NCBI GenBank assembly: GCA_910584345.1
Contig: CAJTZX010000007.1
Span: forward strand, 30,787-94,786
Reading direction: 5' to 3'
Source: an uncultured Eubacterium sp.
Lineage (GTDB): Bacteria > Bacillota > Clostridia > Lachnospirales > Lachnospiraceae
Length of the DNA: 64,000 nt
Each line of letters begins with the position of its first letter. The stretch's first letter is position 1. Position numbers and translations under genes: made by a program. Shown in pieces: positions 26,960 through 36,436 of the stretch. Below the pieces are notes generated by a model. That model ran no database searches and was not told where the DNA came from. It saw only the letters and a list, made by a program, of their open reading frames with translations.

Positions 26960-27577
26960 TTGAAGACTATAAAAATGAACAGGCTCATTTTGGCAGCAGT
27001 AGGAATTTTGCTTGTTGGAACAGGTATTGCATTTAATGCTGCGGCAGCACTTGGAAATGATCCGATTGGCATTGTTTATGATGGGATCAGACATACGGCA
27101 GGTCTTTCCCCACAGCAGCTTGGAACAGCGTCGAATTTGGTGAATTTCATACTGGTTGTCGTCGTATTTCTTTTGGGAAGACGGTATGTGAATATTGGTA
27201 CATTTATTTACATTGTTCCGTATGGAACGATTGTGAACCTGGGTGGAAAGCTGTATGACTTATTTTTTCACGTGCAGACGTTGCCGATACAAATATTGGG
27301 GGCAACGATTGGCTGCCTGCTCCTGTATATTGGTGTTGCCATGTTTATTACTGCAGATATCGGACTGGATCCGTTTACAGGGCTGGTCATGGTAATACGA
27401 GATAAAGTTGGCAGAGAATATCAGACGGTAAAAGTATGTTTTGATGCCACCTGTATTGTATTGGGGTTTGTACTGGGTGGAAAATTAGGTGTGATTACAA
27501 TATTGACAGCATTATCTGCAGGGCCACTTATTCAATTATTTGCTGCTCGGTTTGCAAAAATAATGAAAATAGAATGA
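26960..27577 (+). CDS. YczE/YitT-type membrane protein
   Basis: 205-residue integral membrane protein with five or six helices and the small family motif FNAAAALGNDPIGIVYDGI near the start, repeated in variant form later as ITADIGLDPFTGLVMVIRDK. This internal duplication of a G(N/L)DP(I/F) motif is typical of the YczE/YyaS/YitT group of unknown function. The TTG start has GGAAGG upstream; an ATG 15 bases later is an alternative. It sits 44 bases after the 5'-nucleotidase, possibly read through from it. A terminator follows at 27624. Confidence 0.75.
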   Translation: MKTIKMNRLILAAVGILLVGTGIAFNAAAALGNDPIGIVYDGIRHTAGLSPQQLGTASNLVNFILVVVVFLLGRRYVNIGTFIYIVPYGTIVNLGGKLYDLFFHVQTLPIQILGATIGCLLLYIGVAMFITADIGLDPFTGLVMVIRDKVGREYQTVKVCFDATCIVLGFVLGGKLGVITILTALSAGPLIQLFAARFAKIMKIE

Positions 27578-27623
27578 CGTGCGTTCCAGAAGGAATATGT
27601 TACAGATTTTTATTACAGAATAG

Positions 27624-27683
27624 AAAAGGTTCCTGCCATTTTATATGGAAGGAGCCTTTTTAATAGCAGCGGAAACGGCCGCT
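27624..27683. terminator. Terminator pair between convergent genes
   Basis: AAAAGGTTCCTGCCAT with ATGGAAGGAGCCTTTTT (27624-27661) serves the plus strand. CAGCGG...CCGCTG (27667-27683) is a smaller stem next to the leftward gene end. Confidence 0.75.
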
Positions 27684-27684
27684 G

Positions 27685-27924
27685 TTAATTTTGTATCTGC
27701 GTACTCATGTATTCGCTGATGGCATCTAAACTGACTTCTGTATAAGATACCGGTTTGTTTTCTTCGACACGGGAATACACCGAAAAACCAATCCATCCGA
27801 CAATCGCAATTGCGGCAACGCCGCCAGCGATACGATAGATCAGAAGCTGTCTTTTTTCTTTTTGCAGCTGTTGTTTTCTGCTGTACTTTTCTTTTTTATA
27901 TCGATCTACTTTTTGTTGGCTCAT
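27685..27924 (-). CDS. Small single-pass membrane protein, unknown
   Basis: 79 residues. A very basic N-terminus (KVDRYKKEKYSRKQQLQKEK) precedes one transmembrane helix (about 28-47, IYRIAGGVAAIAIVGWIGFS) and a short outside tail. Topology is N-in. This type of basic-plus-one-helix protein is common in Lachnospiraceae, often annotated hypothetical; I know no function. It is transcribed alone and divergently from the HAD phosphatase gene at 28141. Confidence 0.55.
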   Translation of the reverse strand: MSQQKVDRYKKEKYSRKQQLQKEKRQLLIYRIAGGVAAIAIVGWIGFSVYSRVEENKPVSYTEVSLDAISEYMSTQIQN

Positions 27925-28140
27925 TCTAATAATCTCCTATTCTAAAATTCATACTTCTGTGTTATAATAAAATTTATCTGCATCAAAGCAGACATATTGT
28001 CTGCAAGGATACTGCCGCATTTGATTATACACGATTTCGACTCATTTGTGGAGTATTAATTCTAATTTTTTTATGAAAATATTGTGAAAATATTGCAAGA
28101 CATAGGCAGGATCATATATAGTAAAGAAAGGAAAAGACAA

Positions 28141-28767
28141 ATGAAAACAGGAATTATTTTTGATATGGACGGAACACTTTGGGACAGCGCCAGCCAGGTG
28201 GCAGCAGCATGGAGTCGGGTTACTGTACCTAAGCTTGGAAAACAGGTGACCGCGCAGGACATGTACCGTACAATGGGAATGCCTATGGATGAATTGGCGA
28301 AAGCAATTTTTCCGGGATATGAACTGGAAAAGCTTCTGCCGATTTTGGAAGAAGGATATCGGGAAGAAAACGATTATTTGGCAGCACATGGAGCTGATTT
28401 ATATCCAGATTTAATTTCTACGATTCAGACGTTGTCCAAAATGTATCCGTTGTACATTGTAAGTAATTGCCAGGAAGGATATATTGAAGCTTTTTTAAGC
28501 TATTATCAGCTGGAACCGTATTTTCAGGATTACATCTGCTTTGGAGCAAACAATCGGCCGAAAGGAGAAAATATTGCGCTCATCATCGAACGTAATCAGC
28601 TGGATCAAGGGATTTACGTTGGTGATATACAGGCGGATTATGAAGCAGCCGTTGCAGGAGGTGCATTGTTCATTCATGCGGCATATGGGTTTGGTACGGT
28701 AAATGCAGATGTTCCAAAGCTGAATGCGATTCGGGAATTGCCTCAGCTTTTAAAGTCTGTTTTATAA
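28141..28767 (+). CDS. HAD-family phosphatase (phosphoglycolate phosphatase-like)
   Basis: 208 residues. Motif I IIFDMDGTLWDSA is at the N-terminus. A helical type I cap follows (about 20-80), then motif II YIVSNCQEGYIEAF, motif III Lys in NNRPKGENIALII and motif IV VGDIQADYEAAVAGG. This is the Gph/PGP subgroup, acting on small phosphate esters such as phosphoglycolate or sugar phosphates. A longer GTG frame from 28084 exists, but ATG 28141 sits behind GAAAGGA and begins right before motif I. It is monocistronic as far as visible. Confidence 0.85.
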   Translation: MKTGIIFDMDGTLWDSASQVAAAWSRVTVPKLGKQVTAQDMYRTMGMPMDELAKAIFPGYELEKLLPILEEGYREENDYLAAHGADLYPDLISTIQTLSKMYPLYIVSNCQEGYIEAFLSYYQLEPYFQDYICFGANNRPKGENIALIIERNQLDQGIYVGDIQADYEAAVAGGALFIHAAYGFGTVNADVPKLNAIRELPQLLKSVL

Positions 28768-28845
28768 TTGTGAGTCCCTTCATTGCCAAAATGTAAGAAA
28801 GATGGTAAAATGTTTCCAGATATGTGAACTTAGGAAAAGAAGGGA

Positions 28846-30708
28846 ATGAATACTATGAAGAAAAACAAAAGCAAACGATTACTGCTTGCGGCATTCACCG
28901 GCATGTTTTTGCTTATGCCGGTTCGAAATGCATATATACCGCAGACAATAGAAGCTGCAAAAGTATCTGCTTCACATGACAGTAAGCTGTCAGCCTTTGA
29001 TATTGCACCAGGAGTGTTAAGTCCTGCTTTTTCACCGGATGTAACAGAATATACGTCTACGGTAGAAGCGGATGTAACGAGTGTCAGCGTCCAGGCGGTT
29101 CCGCGTGCGGCAGGTGCGGTTATCGCGTCTGTAGAAGGCAGGGATGGGCTGCATCCCGGGGTGAATACGATTCGGGTAACCTGTTCCGCGCAGGATAACA
29201 CATATACGGTCTATACGATCACATTGACCGTAGGCAGCGCAGATGCACAGCAGCCAGTTACTACACAGCCGGATACCGGGAATACGCAGCCGGAAGGAGA
29301 GCTTGCAGATCAACAGGGAGGGAATGAAGAAGATTCTGTTGCGGGAAGTACACCGGATACACAGCCAGAAGAAGGCAGTACGGATGGAGATCAGCCGGAA
29401 ACGAAAAACAGCGGCAAAAAGAGAAGCCTTTCCGCAAGACTTTCGGGCGCTGTAAAAGCGGATGGAACGGTAAAGCTGAGCGGTGCAGCATATAAGCTTT
29501 CCAGCAATTTTACGTATGGGTCGACGACACAGGATATTCCGTCTGCATTCCAGCAGGGTTCTGTACAGATTGGACAAAACAGCTATCCAACGCTTTATTG
29601 CCAGGCAAATAGAGTTCATCTTGTATATATGGAAAATACAGATGGAAAAGGAGCAACGGGATTTTATTTTTATGACGAACTAAAAAATGTGGTTGAGCGA
29701 TTTAAATATTCGGCGACTGGGGATAATTTTGTGATATTTATCAGCAATGCCAGAGAGGAAGTACCAGCCGGATTTCAGGAAAAAGCGTTAAAATTGCCAT
29801 CAGGAAAAAAAGCTGCGGCGTATCAGTGCCAGTTTTCAGATGAATTAAAAGATTATTATCTGGTATACGGAATTTATTCGGATGGTACAAGCGGCTGGTA
29901 TTTGTATGATAAAAAGCAGGGAACGTATATGCGCTATTCAACTGCATTTGCAGCAGTGCAGGGGCAGGAGGAAGACGGGCAGGAAGAGGAAGTAGAAAGA
30001 ACCGTTTCTCTGACAAAATATAATTCATTGAATGAAAAATATACGGAACTAAAGGAAAATCGCGTAAAAATAGTCAGTATTCTTGTAGTTGCGATGATTC
30101 TTGTGATTATTATATTTACAGCGCTGCTGCTGCGCAGCCAGGGAGATGAGGAGGATGACGAAGAAGAGAATAGCAGAGTAAGCAGCAGAAAGAAAAAACA
30201 AAAAACGAAAAGAGCAGCAAAACAAACAGAAACAATTTCCAAAAGCTCTCTCGCAGCCGGCAGAAATTTTGAAGGTAATGTTGGAAAACGCTCAAAAAGA
30301 GTGACGAAGACATTTACACAGGAGCCTTCAGAAGCGCCGCAAAGAAATCAGACTGCCCGACAGGATCATATTAGTACACCGGAAGAAATCCGTGCACAGA
30401 TGAGTCAGGGGGAATCCAGCGGTTATGCATCATCAGCAATGCAAAGAGAGCAGCTGTTAAAAAATCAGACGAACAGCTCGCCGGATAGCATGCAGATGGC
30501 AGCAGAACGGATGCGGCAGTCCGTGAAATATCCACGCAGGACAGCGGTTCCAAAACCGGAAGTGCAAGAGCCGGAACATGATCCGATGGATGATTGGGAT
30601 ATGGAGGAAATGGCAGACCGTAAATCACAAAAGGCAGGCAAACCTTCCAGAAAGAAACGCAGTCGTGTGGAGGAGGATATGGAAATTATGGATCTGAACG
30701 ATTTATAA
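28846..30708 (+). CDS. Surface protein: cadherin-like domain, one membrane anchor, charged tail
   Basis: 620 residues. A signal sequence (about 1-38) is followed by a cadherin-like beta-sandwich domain (about 45-128: LSAFDIAPGVLSPAFSPDVT, VNTIRVTCSAQDNTYTVYTI). Then an acidic Gln/Pro/Thr-rich linker (about 130-190) and a second beta domain (about 200-380: PTLYCQANRVHLVYM, GFYFYDELKNVVERF, GWYLYDKKQGTYMRY). A short coiled coil leads to a transmembrane helix (about 406-427) and a roughly 190-residue cytoplasmic tail, first basic, then rich in Gln/Ser/Asp, with no known domain. I do not know its role. It ends 35 bases before the clpC start. Confidence 0.65.
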   Translation: MNTMKKNKSKRLLLAAFTGMFLLMPVRNAYIPQTIEAAKVSASHDSKLSAFDIAPGVLSPAFSPDVTEYTSTVEADVTSVSVQAVPRAAGAVIASVEGRDGLHPGVNTIRVTCSAQDNTYTVYTITLTVGSADAQQPVTTQPDTGNTQPEGELADQQGGNEEDSVAGSTPDTQPEEGSTDGDQPETKNSGKKRSLSARLSGAVKADGTVKLSGAAYKLSSNFTYGSTTQDIPSAFQQGSVQIGQNSYPTLYCQANRVHLVYMENTDGKGATGFYFYDELKNVVERFKYSATGDNFVIFISNAREEVPAGFQEKALKLPSGKKAAAYQCQFSDELKDYYLVYGIYSDGTSGWYLYDKKQGTYMRYSTAFAAVQGQEEDGQEEEVERTVSLTKYNSLNEKYTELKENRVKIVSILVVAMILVIIIFTALLLRSQGDEEDDEEENSRVSSRKKKQKTKRAAKQTETISKSSLAAGRNFEGNVGKRSKRVTKTFTQEPSEAPQRNQTARQDHISTPEEIRAQMSQGESSGYASSAMQREQLLKNQTNSSPDSMQMAAERMRQSVKYPRRTAVPKPEVQEPEHDPMDDWDMEEMADRKSQKAGKPSRKKRSRVEEDMEIMDLNDL

Positions 30709-30743
30709 ACAAACATGTAAAACTAATTTTGGAGGAAAAATTG

Positions 30744-33194
30744 ATGCGGAAACCATATACTGCGAAAGCGCAGAAAGCATTAGATCTTGCGGGCAAGACA
30801 TCAAAGAATCTGCAGCATAATTATATAGGGACCGAACATATTCTGTTAGGCTTGATAAAAGAAGGTTCAGGCGTGGCAGCACAGATCTTAATGGATAATG
30901 GGGTAGAGGAAGACCAGCTGCTGCAGCTGATTGAAGATCTGATCGCACCTTCCTCTTCTGTGGCAATTGAGGAACGTGATGGCTATACACCAAAGACAAG
31001 TATGATTTTGGACATGGCAGCAGCAGAAGCAGACCGTTTTAAAAGTGAAACTATCGGTACGGAGCATTTGCTGCTGGCAATGATTAAGTCGGTAGACTGT
31101 GCGGCGTCACGGCTTATGAATACGATGAACGTCAATATGCAAAAAATGTACATTGATATTCTTGTGGCGATGGGCGAAGATACGAATGCATATAAAGAAG
31201 ACTTTCAAAATGGCAAGCCAATTCGCAGAAAAGATGGCATGACTTCGGTACTGGATCAGTATTCCAGAGATTTGACCCGTATGGCCGTAGAAGACGATTT
31301 GGACCCGGTGATCGGACGAGAACAGGAAATAGAACGTGTGATTCAGATTTTAAGCAGGCGTGGAAAAAATAATCCATGTCTGATCGGAGAGCCGGGGGTT
31401 GGTAAGACAGCTATTGTAGAAGGGCTTGCGCAGCGGATTGTATCCGGTATGGTGCCGGACAGTGTTGCGAACAGGCGTGTCGTAACATTGGATTTGTCTG
31501 GAATGGTTGCCGGATCTAAATATCGTGGAGAATTTGAAGAGCGGATTAAACGCGTTATTCACGAAGTTACATCGTCAGGTAATATCATTCTGTTTATTGA
31601 TGAGATTCATACGATTATTGGAGCTGGCAGCGCAGAAGGCGCGATTGATGCGTCGAATATTTTAAAGCCGGCAATGGCGCGCGGAGAAATTCAGCTGATT
31701 GGCGCGACTACAATCGAAGAGTATCGTAAATATGTAGAAAAGGACGCGGCACTGGAACGGCGCTTTCAGCCGGTTACAGTAGAAGAACCGACAGTGGAAC
31801 AGACGATTGAGATTTTAAAAGGGCTGCGCGCAAGATATGAATCACACCATCAGGTGGAGATTACAGATAGCGGATTAGAAGCGGCAGCCAAGCTGTCCGC
31901 AAGATACATTAATGATCGGTTTTTGCCGGATAAAGCCATTGATCTGATTGACGAGGCGTCATCCAAAGTACGGCTGGCCGGATATCCGGTGCCGGAGAAG
32001 CTTGGTATGTTAGAACAGCAGATGCATGAATTGGAAGAACAGCTGGAACAGGCTTTGATCGATCAGCAGTTTGAACATGCGAGTGAAATAAAAGCAGATC
32101 GCGACCAATGTAAAAAAGAATATGACAAATTGTTAAAAAGATGTCAGAAAAATAATGAAAAACGCCGCCTTACGGTTGGAGAAAATGAGATTGCGGATGT
32201 GGTTTCCGGCTGGACGAAAATACCGGTGAAGAAGCTGACCGAAGGAGAAGCCGAGCGCTTGCAAAAGCTGGAAAAAATACTGCATAAAAGAGTGATCGGC
32301 CAGGAAGAGGCAGTAAGTGCAGTTGCAAGAGCAGTCCGCAGAGGACGTGTGGGATTAAAAGATCCGAATCGCCCAATTGGTTCTTTTCTGTTTCTTGGGC
32401 CGACAGGTGTTGGTAAAACGGAAATATCCAAGGCGCTTGCGGAAGCGATGTTTGGCGATGAGCAGGCAATGATCCGTGTAGATATGTCAGAATATATGGA
32501 AAAACACAGTGTATCCAAGCTGATTGGATCGCCTCCCGGATATGTTGGATATGATGAAGGCGGACAGCTCAGTGAAAAAGTACGCCGACGTCCGTATTCC
32601 GTAATTTTATTTGATGAGATTGAAAAGGCACATCCCGATGTATTTAATATTTTGCTGCAAGTGTTAGACGACGGCCGGATTACAGATGCGCAAGGACGCA
32701 AGGTGGATTTTAAAAATACAATTATTATTATGACATCTAATGCAGGAGCCCAAGTCATTGTTGAGCCAAAAAAACTGGGATTTGCGTCATCTGAAAACGA
32801 AAAGCAGGATTATGAGCGAATGAAAAGCGGTGTTATGGAAGAGGTAAAGCGGATTTTTAAACCGGAATTTATGAACCGTATTGATGAAATGCTTGTGTTC
32901 CGTATGCTCAATAAAGAGGATATGAAAAAGATTGTTGCGCTTATGACGAAAAATTTAGTAGAACGGTGCAAAATACAGATGGATATTCAATTAGTGATCC
33001 GTGATACGGCAAAAAGCTATGTCGTGGAAAAAGCGTATGATCCGAAATTTGGCGCCAGACCGTTACGTCGTATGATTCAGACGGAGATTGAGGATAAGCT
33101 TGCAGAAGAGATTCTTTCGGGAGCTTTGAAAAAAGGGGATACGGTGGCTATTGGGACAAAAAACAGACAGATCCATTTTTCAAACCAAATATAA
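30744..33194 (+). CDS. clpC: ATP-dependent Clp protease ATPase subunit ClpC
   Basis: 816-residue Hsp100 unfoldase that feeds ClpP. Two Clp_N repeats (about 1-145: [34 protein letters not shown]), D1 AAA with Walker [10 protein letters not shown] and Walker [15 protein letters not shown], a middle region with a UVR motif ([15 protein letters not shown]), and D2 AAA with [22 protein letters not shown] and the arginine-finger region. The UVR and length identify ClpC, not ClpA or ClpB. A TTG at 30729 overlaps the GGAGG ribosome site, so ATG 30744 is the start. Unusually for Firmicutes, no ctsR-mcsA-mcsB genes precede it; a membrane surface protein does. RadA follows close by, as is common. Confidence 0.95.
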   Translation: MRKPYTAKAQKALDLAGKTSKNLQHNYIGTEHILLGLIKEGSGVAAQILMDNGVEEDQLLQLIEDLIAPSSSVAIEERDGYTPKTSMILDMAAAEADRFKSETIGTEHLLLAMIKSVDCAASRLMNTMNVNMQKMYIDILVAMGEDTNAYKEDFQNGKPIRRKDGMTSVLDQYSRDLTRMAVEDDLDPVIGREQEIERVIQILSRRGKNNPCLIGEPGVGKTAIVEGLAQRIVSGMVPDSVANRRVVTLDLSGMVAGSKYRGEFEERIKRVIHEVTSSGNIILFIDEIHTIIGAGSAEGAIDASNILKPAMARGEIQLIGATTIEEYRKYVEKDAALERRFQPVTVEEPTVEQTIEILKGLRARYESHHQVEITDSGLEAAAKLSARYINDRFLPDKAIDLIDEASSKVRLAGYPVPEKLGMLEQQMHELEEQLEQALIDQQFEHASEIKADRDQCKKEYDKLLKRCQKNNEKRRLTVGENEIADVVSGWTKIPVKKLTEGEAERLQKLEKILHKRVIGQEEAVSAVARAVRRGRVGLKDPNRPIGSFLFLGPTGVGKTEISKALAEAMFGDEQAMIRVDMSEYMEKHSVSKLIGSPPGYVGYDEGGQLSEKVRRRPYSVILFDEIEKAHPDVFNILLQVLDDGRITDAQGRKVDFKNTIIIMTSNAGAQVIVEPKKLGFASSENEKQDYERMKSGVMEEVKRIFKPEFMNRIDEMLVFRMLNKEDMKKIVALMTKNLVERCKIQMDIQLVIRDTAKSYVVEKAYDPKFGARPLRRMIQTEIEDKLAEEILSGALKKGDTVAIGTKNRQIHFSNQI

Positions 33195-33313
33195 TTAGAT
33201 GTACAAAGACGAAATTTAATTTACGATATGCGAAAAAATGGGGTAACATTTTTTGCAAAAATATAGTATAATAAAATTATTACTATCTTTATAAGCAACT
33301 GGAGGATAAAAAA

Positions 33314-33727
33314 ATGAGTGTAATTAACGAATTGATTCGTACAGAAGCAGATGGAACGATAAGCTTTGGGGATTATACACTGGCGTCCAAAACAAAAAAG
33401 GACAATTTTGAGCATGGTACGGATATTTACAAGGTCAAAACATTCCGTGAAATTACAAAGCTGGAATGCAACGGCATCTTTGTCTACGAGTCTGTGCCAG
33501 GGACAGCTGTCAGCGGTTTGGATATTACAGAAAATGAAGTTTCTTTTCAGGTAGAAGGACCGGAAGATGCGGAGATTACACTGGGGCTTTGCGATTCTAC
33601 AGAATACGAAGTATTTATTAATAGTGATAATGTAGGGACGATGAAGACGAATTTGGGCGGTAAACTGACGGTGAGCGTAGAGCTCGGTGCGAAAGAGCCA
33701 ACAAATGTCAAGATTGTGAAGAAATAA
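33314..33727 (+). CDS. Conserved small protein, unknown (Lachnospiraceae type)
   Basis: 137 residues, soluble, beta-rich: SVINELIRTEADGTISFGDY, DIYKVKTFREITKLECNG, FVYESVPGTAVSGL, VEGPEDAEITLGL and FINSDNVGTMKTNLGGKLTV. I recall similar short proteins beside radA in this family, sometimes labelled endosialidase without evidence; no sialidase motif is present here. ACTGGAGGAT precedes ATG 33314, and an AT-rich promoter-like stretch with TATAAT lies just upstream. Its stop is 2 bases from the radA start, so the two are surely one operon. Function unknown. Confidence 0.6.
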   Translation: MSVINELIRTEADGTISFGDYTLASKTKKDNFEHGTDIYKVKTFREITKLECNGIFVYESVPGTAVSGLDITENEVSFQVEGPEDAEITLGLCDSTEYEVFINSDNVGTMKTNLGGKLTVSVELGAKEPTNVKIVKK

Positions 33728-33729
33728 GT

Positions 33730-35088
33730 ATGGCAAAAGCAAAAACGATTTATTTCTGTCAGGAATGCGGGCATGAATCGGCAAAATGGATGGGACAGTG
33801 TCCGGGATGCAAGCAATGGAATACGTTCGTAGAAGAGACAGTGGAGCGCAGAAAAGGTGCAGCTGAAAAAAAGCCGATTTTGGGTGCAAGCCCGGTGATA
33901 CTTGCGGATATTGAAATGAAACGGGAAGAACGCTTTACAAGCGGCTTCCCGGAATTGGATCGTGTGCTGGGTGGAGGAATTGTTCCTGCATCGCTTGTGC
34001 TGGTAGGCGGCGATCCGGGTATCGGAAAATCTACTTTATTGCTGCAGGTTTGTCAAAAGTTAAGCGCACAGCAGATTCAGGTATTATATATTTCTGGAGA
34101 AGAGTCTTTGCAACAGATCAAAATAAGGGCACAGCGGATTGGCAGTTTTACGGACAGCCTTTTTTTGTTGTGTGAGACGAATTTGGACATCATCGACGGG
34201 GTATTGCGTAAAGAAAAACCACAGGTGGTCATCATTGATTCTATTCAAACGATGTATAGCGAAAATATTTCGTCGTCTCCGGGCAGTGTATCACAGGTAC
34301 GGGAAGCGACAGCGGCTTTTATGCAGCTTGCAAAGGGGCTTGGTATCACGATTTTTATTGTCGGACATGTTACAAAGGAGGGCGTTGTGGCAGGCCCCCG
34401 CGTATTGGAGCATATGGTAGATACCGTGCTGTATTTTGAAGGAGATCGTCATGCGGCTTATCGCATTCTTCGCGGGGTAAAAAACAGATTCGGCTCTACG
34501 AATGAAATTGGCGTTTTTGAAATGCGGGAGCAGGGTCTTGCTGAGGTAAAGAATCCGTCAGAATATATGTTAAGCGGGAAACCAAAGGATGCATCCGGCT
34601 CGGTAGTCGCATGTTCGATAGAAGGGACAAGACCGATTCTTTTGGAAGTACAGGCTTTGGTTTGCCGCAGTAATTTCGGCATCCCAAGGCGGACTGCAGA
34701 TGGAACGGATACAAACCGCGTGAACTTACTGATGGCAGTGCTGGAGAAGAGATTAAATCTGCGTCTTAGTGAATGTGATGCTTATGTAAATATTGCGGGT
34801 GGTATCAAAATGAATGAGCCCGCCTTGGATCTTGGAATTGTGTTGGCTATTATATCCAGCTATAAGGAACGCTGCATTGATGAAAAGATGATTTGTTTTG
34901 GCGAAGTAGGACTAAGCGGTGAAGTGCGTGCGGTTCATATGGCAAAGCAGAGGATTTTGGAGGCACGTAAACTGGGATTTACAACATGTATTTTACCAAA
35001 AGTTTCGTTAGATGCACAAAATAACGTCGATGGGATCACTTTACTTGGAGTGGAAAATGTACAGCAGGCAGTAAGAAAGATTTTATAG
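33730..35088 (+). CDS. radA: DNA repair protein RadA
   Basis: 452-residue recombination helicase that promotes branch migration. N-terminal C4 zinc finger: CQECGHES, CPGCKQWNTF. RecA-like core with Walker A GGDPGIGKST, Walker B VVIIDSIQT, and the RadA-specific KNRFGSTNEIGVF motif. The C-terminal Lon-like domain reads ALVCRSNFGIPRRTADG, then GIKMNEPALDLGIVLAI and GEVGLSGEVRAV. All key residues are present and the length is normal. It lies directly behind the 137-residue gene and is followed by a strong terminator. Confidence 0.96.
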   Translation: MAKAKTIYFCQECGHESAKWMGQCPGCKQWNTFVEETVERRKGAAEKKPILGASPVILADIEMKREERFTSGFPELDRVLGGGIVPASLVLVGGDPGIGKSTLLLQVCQKLSAQQIQVLYISGEESLQQIKIRAQRIGSFTDSLFLLCETNLDIIDGVLRKEKPQVVIIDSIQTMYSENISSSPGSVSQVREATAAFMQLAKGLGITIFIVGHVTKEGVVAGPRVLEHMVDTVLYFEGDRHAAYRILRGVKNRFGSTNEIGVFEMREQGLAEVKNPSEYMLSGKPKDASGSVVACSIEGTRPILLEVQALVCRSNFGIPRRTADGTDTNRVNLLMAVLEKRLNLRLSECDAYVNIAGGIKMNEPALDLGIVLAIISSYKERCIDEKMICFGEVGLSGEVRAVHMAKQRILEARKLGFTTCILPKVSLDAQNNVDGITLLGVENVQQAVRKIL

Positions 35089-35098
35089 GGAAATTTAG

Positions 35099-35140
35099 GA
35101 AAAACGCCTAAAAAAATGCATTTTTGGCGTTTTTCTTTTT
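35099..35140 (+). terminator. Rho-independent terminator after radA
   Basis: GAAAAACGCC (35099-35108) pairs with GGCGTTTTTC (35126-35135), followed by TTTTT. Confidence 0.9.
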
Positions 35141-35234
35141 CTGTTTATACAAAAAGAAAATACTTCAATAAATGTCTGAAATGTTTTATAATATTAGGAG
35201 GGAGTCACTTCGCGATTTAGAAAGGAGGGAGGAG

Positions 35235-36017
35235 ATGTTCGATTTTTTTAAGAAAAAGACTTCCGGTAAACCAAAAGCAGCAGTGTTTGTAGATTATGAA
35301 CACTGGTATTATGGGTATCATAACAAAGTGCAGATGAAACCAAATGTAGAAGAATGGATTGACGAGCTGAAACAAGAATATGAGATACATAAACTCTACA
35401 TATTTGGTGATTTTTCAGAGCCTAAGATTGGTACAGAATTGGAAAAGCTGAAAGAGCTTACAGAGCATGTTGTTCATACGGCAAGTACGAAAGAAGGTGT
35501 GGACAAGGATTTTACCGATATCATGATTCTGGATACCATTTACCGCAGTATGGCAGAGAAAAATGAGGATGAAGTTTATATTCTTTTCACAGGGGATGCT
35601 CATTTTACAAAGGTTGTGGAATATCTAAAGGAAAAAGATAAAAAAGTAATTATCTATGGCGTTAAATTTGCTTTCAGTAATGCATTAAAATCGGCTGCAA
35701 CCAGTTATGTTGAAATGCCAAGGCAGGAGCAGGAGCGTAATCATTATAATGATTTGATTTTAATCAGTCTGGACAGGCTGCGGGCAAAAAATGCGGCGAA
35801 AAAGCCGTCATATTGGAAAACGATTGATAGTGTAGCTGCGTATAACCGTGTGTCAAAGTCGCGGGTAAAGACAGCATTAGACGGTATGATTAGTCAAAAG
35901 TATATAGAAGTTACTACCAAAAAGACAGGAAGAAATCATGAATATACGCAGCAGCTTTTAGAAGTGGACTGGACACAGCTGCAGGAAGATGGATTGTGGC
36001 AGTCAGCAGCCAGATAA
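35235..36017 (+). CDS. NYN domain protein (LabA/DUF88 type) with C-terminal winged-helix-like region
   Basis: 260 residues. The NYN nuclease fold occupies about 10-165: KAAVFVDYEHWYYGY (first Asp), VDKDFTDIMILDTIYRSM (acidic cluster) and YILFTGDAHFTKVVEYL (GDxxF). The end (about 180-250) has YWKTIDSVAAYNRVSKSRVK and ALDGMISQKYIEVTTKKTGR, a winged-helix-like pattern. Predicted Mg-dependent RNase of unknown target. A start at 35172 is in frame, but AAAGGAGGGAGGAG just before ATG 35235 is decisive. Confidence 0.75.
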   Translation: MFDFFKKKTSGKPKAAVFVDYEHWYYGYHNKVQMKPNVEEWIDELKQEYEIHKLYIFGDFSEPKIGTELEKLKELTEHVVHTASTKEGVDKDFTDIMILDTIYRSMAEKNEDEVYILFTGDAHFTKVVEYLKEKDKKVIIYGVKFAFSNALKSAATSYVEMPRQEQERNHYNDLILISLDRLRAKNAAKKPSYWKTIDSVAAYNRVSKSRVKTALDGMISQKYIEVTTKKTGRNHEYTQQLLEVDWTQLQEDGLWQSAAR

Positions 36018-36436
36018 GAATAGCGTAAGGAGAGCAAAAGATAAGTATGAAAATAAGCAAATGATAGGTATCATATAAGCTTATTTAAGTGTAAAACAAC
36101 CAAAAGCTATACAAACACATAAGCAAATAAACAATAAGAATGAAAAATATGAATACGTTAACGGAAGGAAACTACCGGATAATACAATAAGGGTTTACAA
36201 CATAAGAAGCAATGAAAAGCAATGAAATGCAATAAAATGCAGGAAAAATTACGAAGCGCTTCCGAATATAAATTTTACAGGCTTTAGAAGAAAATGAAGG
36301 TTCATCGGATTAAAAATAAAACGCTGGATAAATACATATAAAAACAGTGAATTGTTTATGATAGAATAAAAAAGGAGCTGCTGCACAGCTCCTTTTTTGT
36401 GCAATTTATATTTGGCAGATTTGGAGGGTGTAAAAG
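36018..36436. other. Gene-free A-rich spacer (about 420 bases)
   Basis: No credible frame. Around 36208-36243 the sequence stutters through variants of GCAATGAAA / GCAATAAAATGC, a short degenerate tandem repeat. A terminator closes it at 36366. Confidence 0.5.
36366..36396 (+). terminator. Rho-independent terminator
   Basis: AAAAAAGGAGCTG (36366-36378) pairs with CAGCTCCTTTTTT across a CTGCA loop. It is perfect and ends in a T-run. It lies about 40 bases before the ATP-grasp operon. Confidence 0.85.

Noticed and set aside
36208..36243. CRISPR-like repeat array
   Set aside because: Only degenerate GCAATGAAA stutters of a few bases; no spacer structure. No CRISPR array was seen anywhere.
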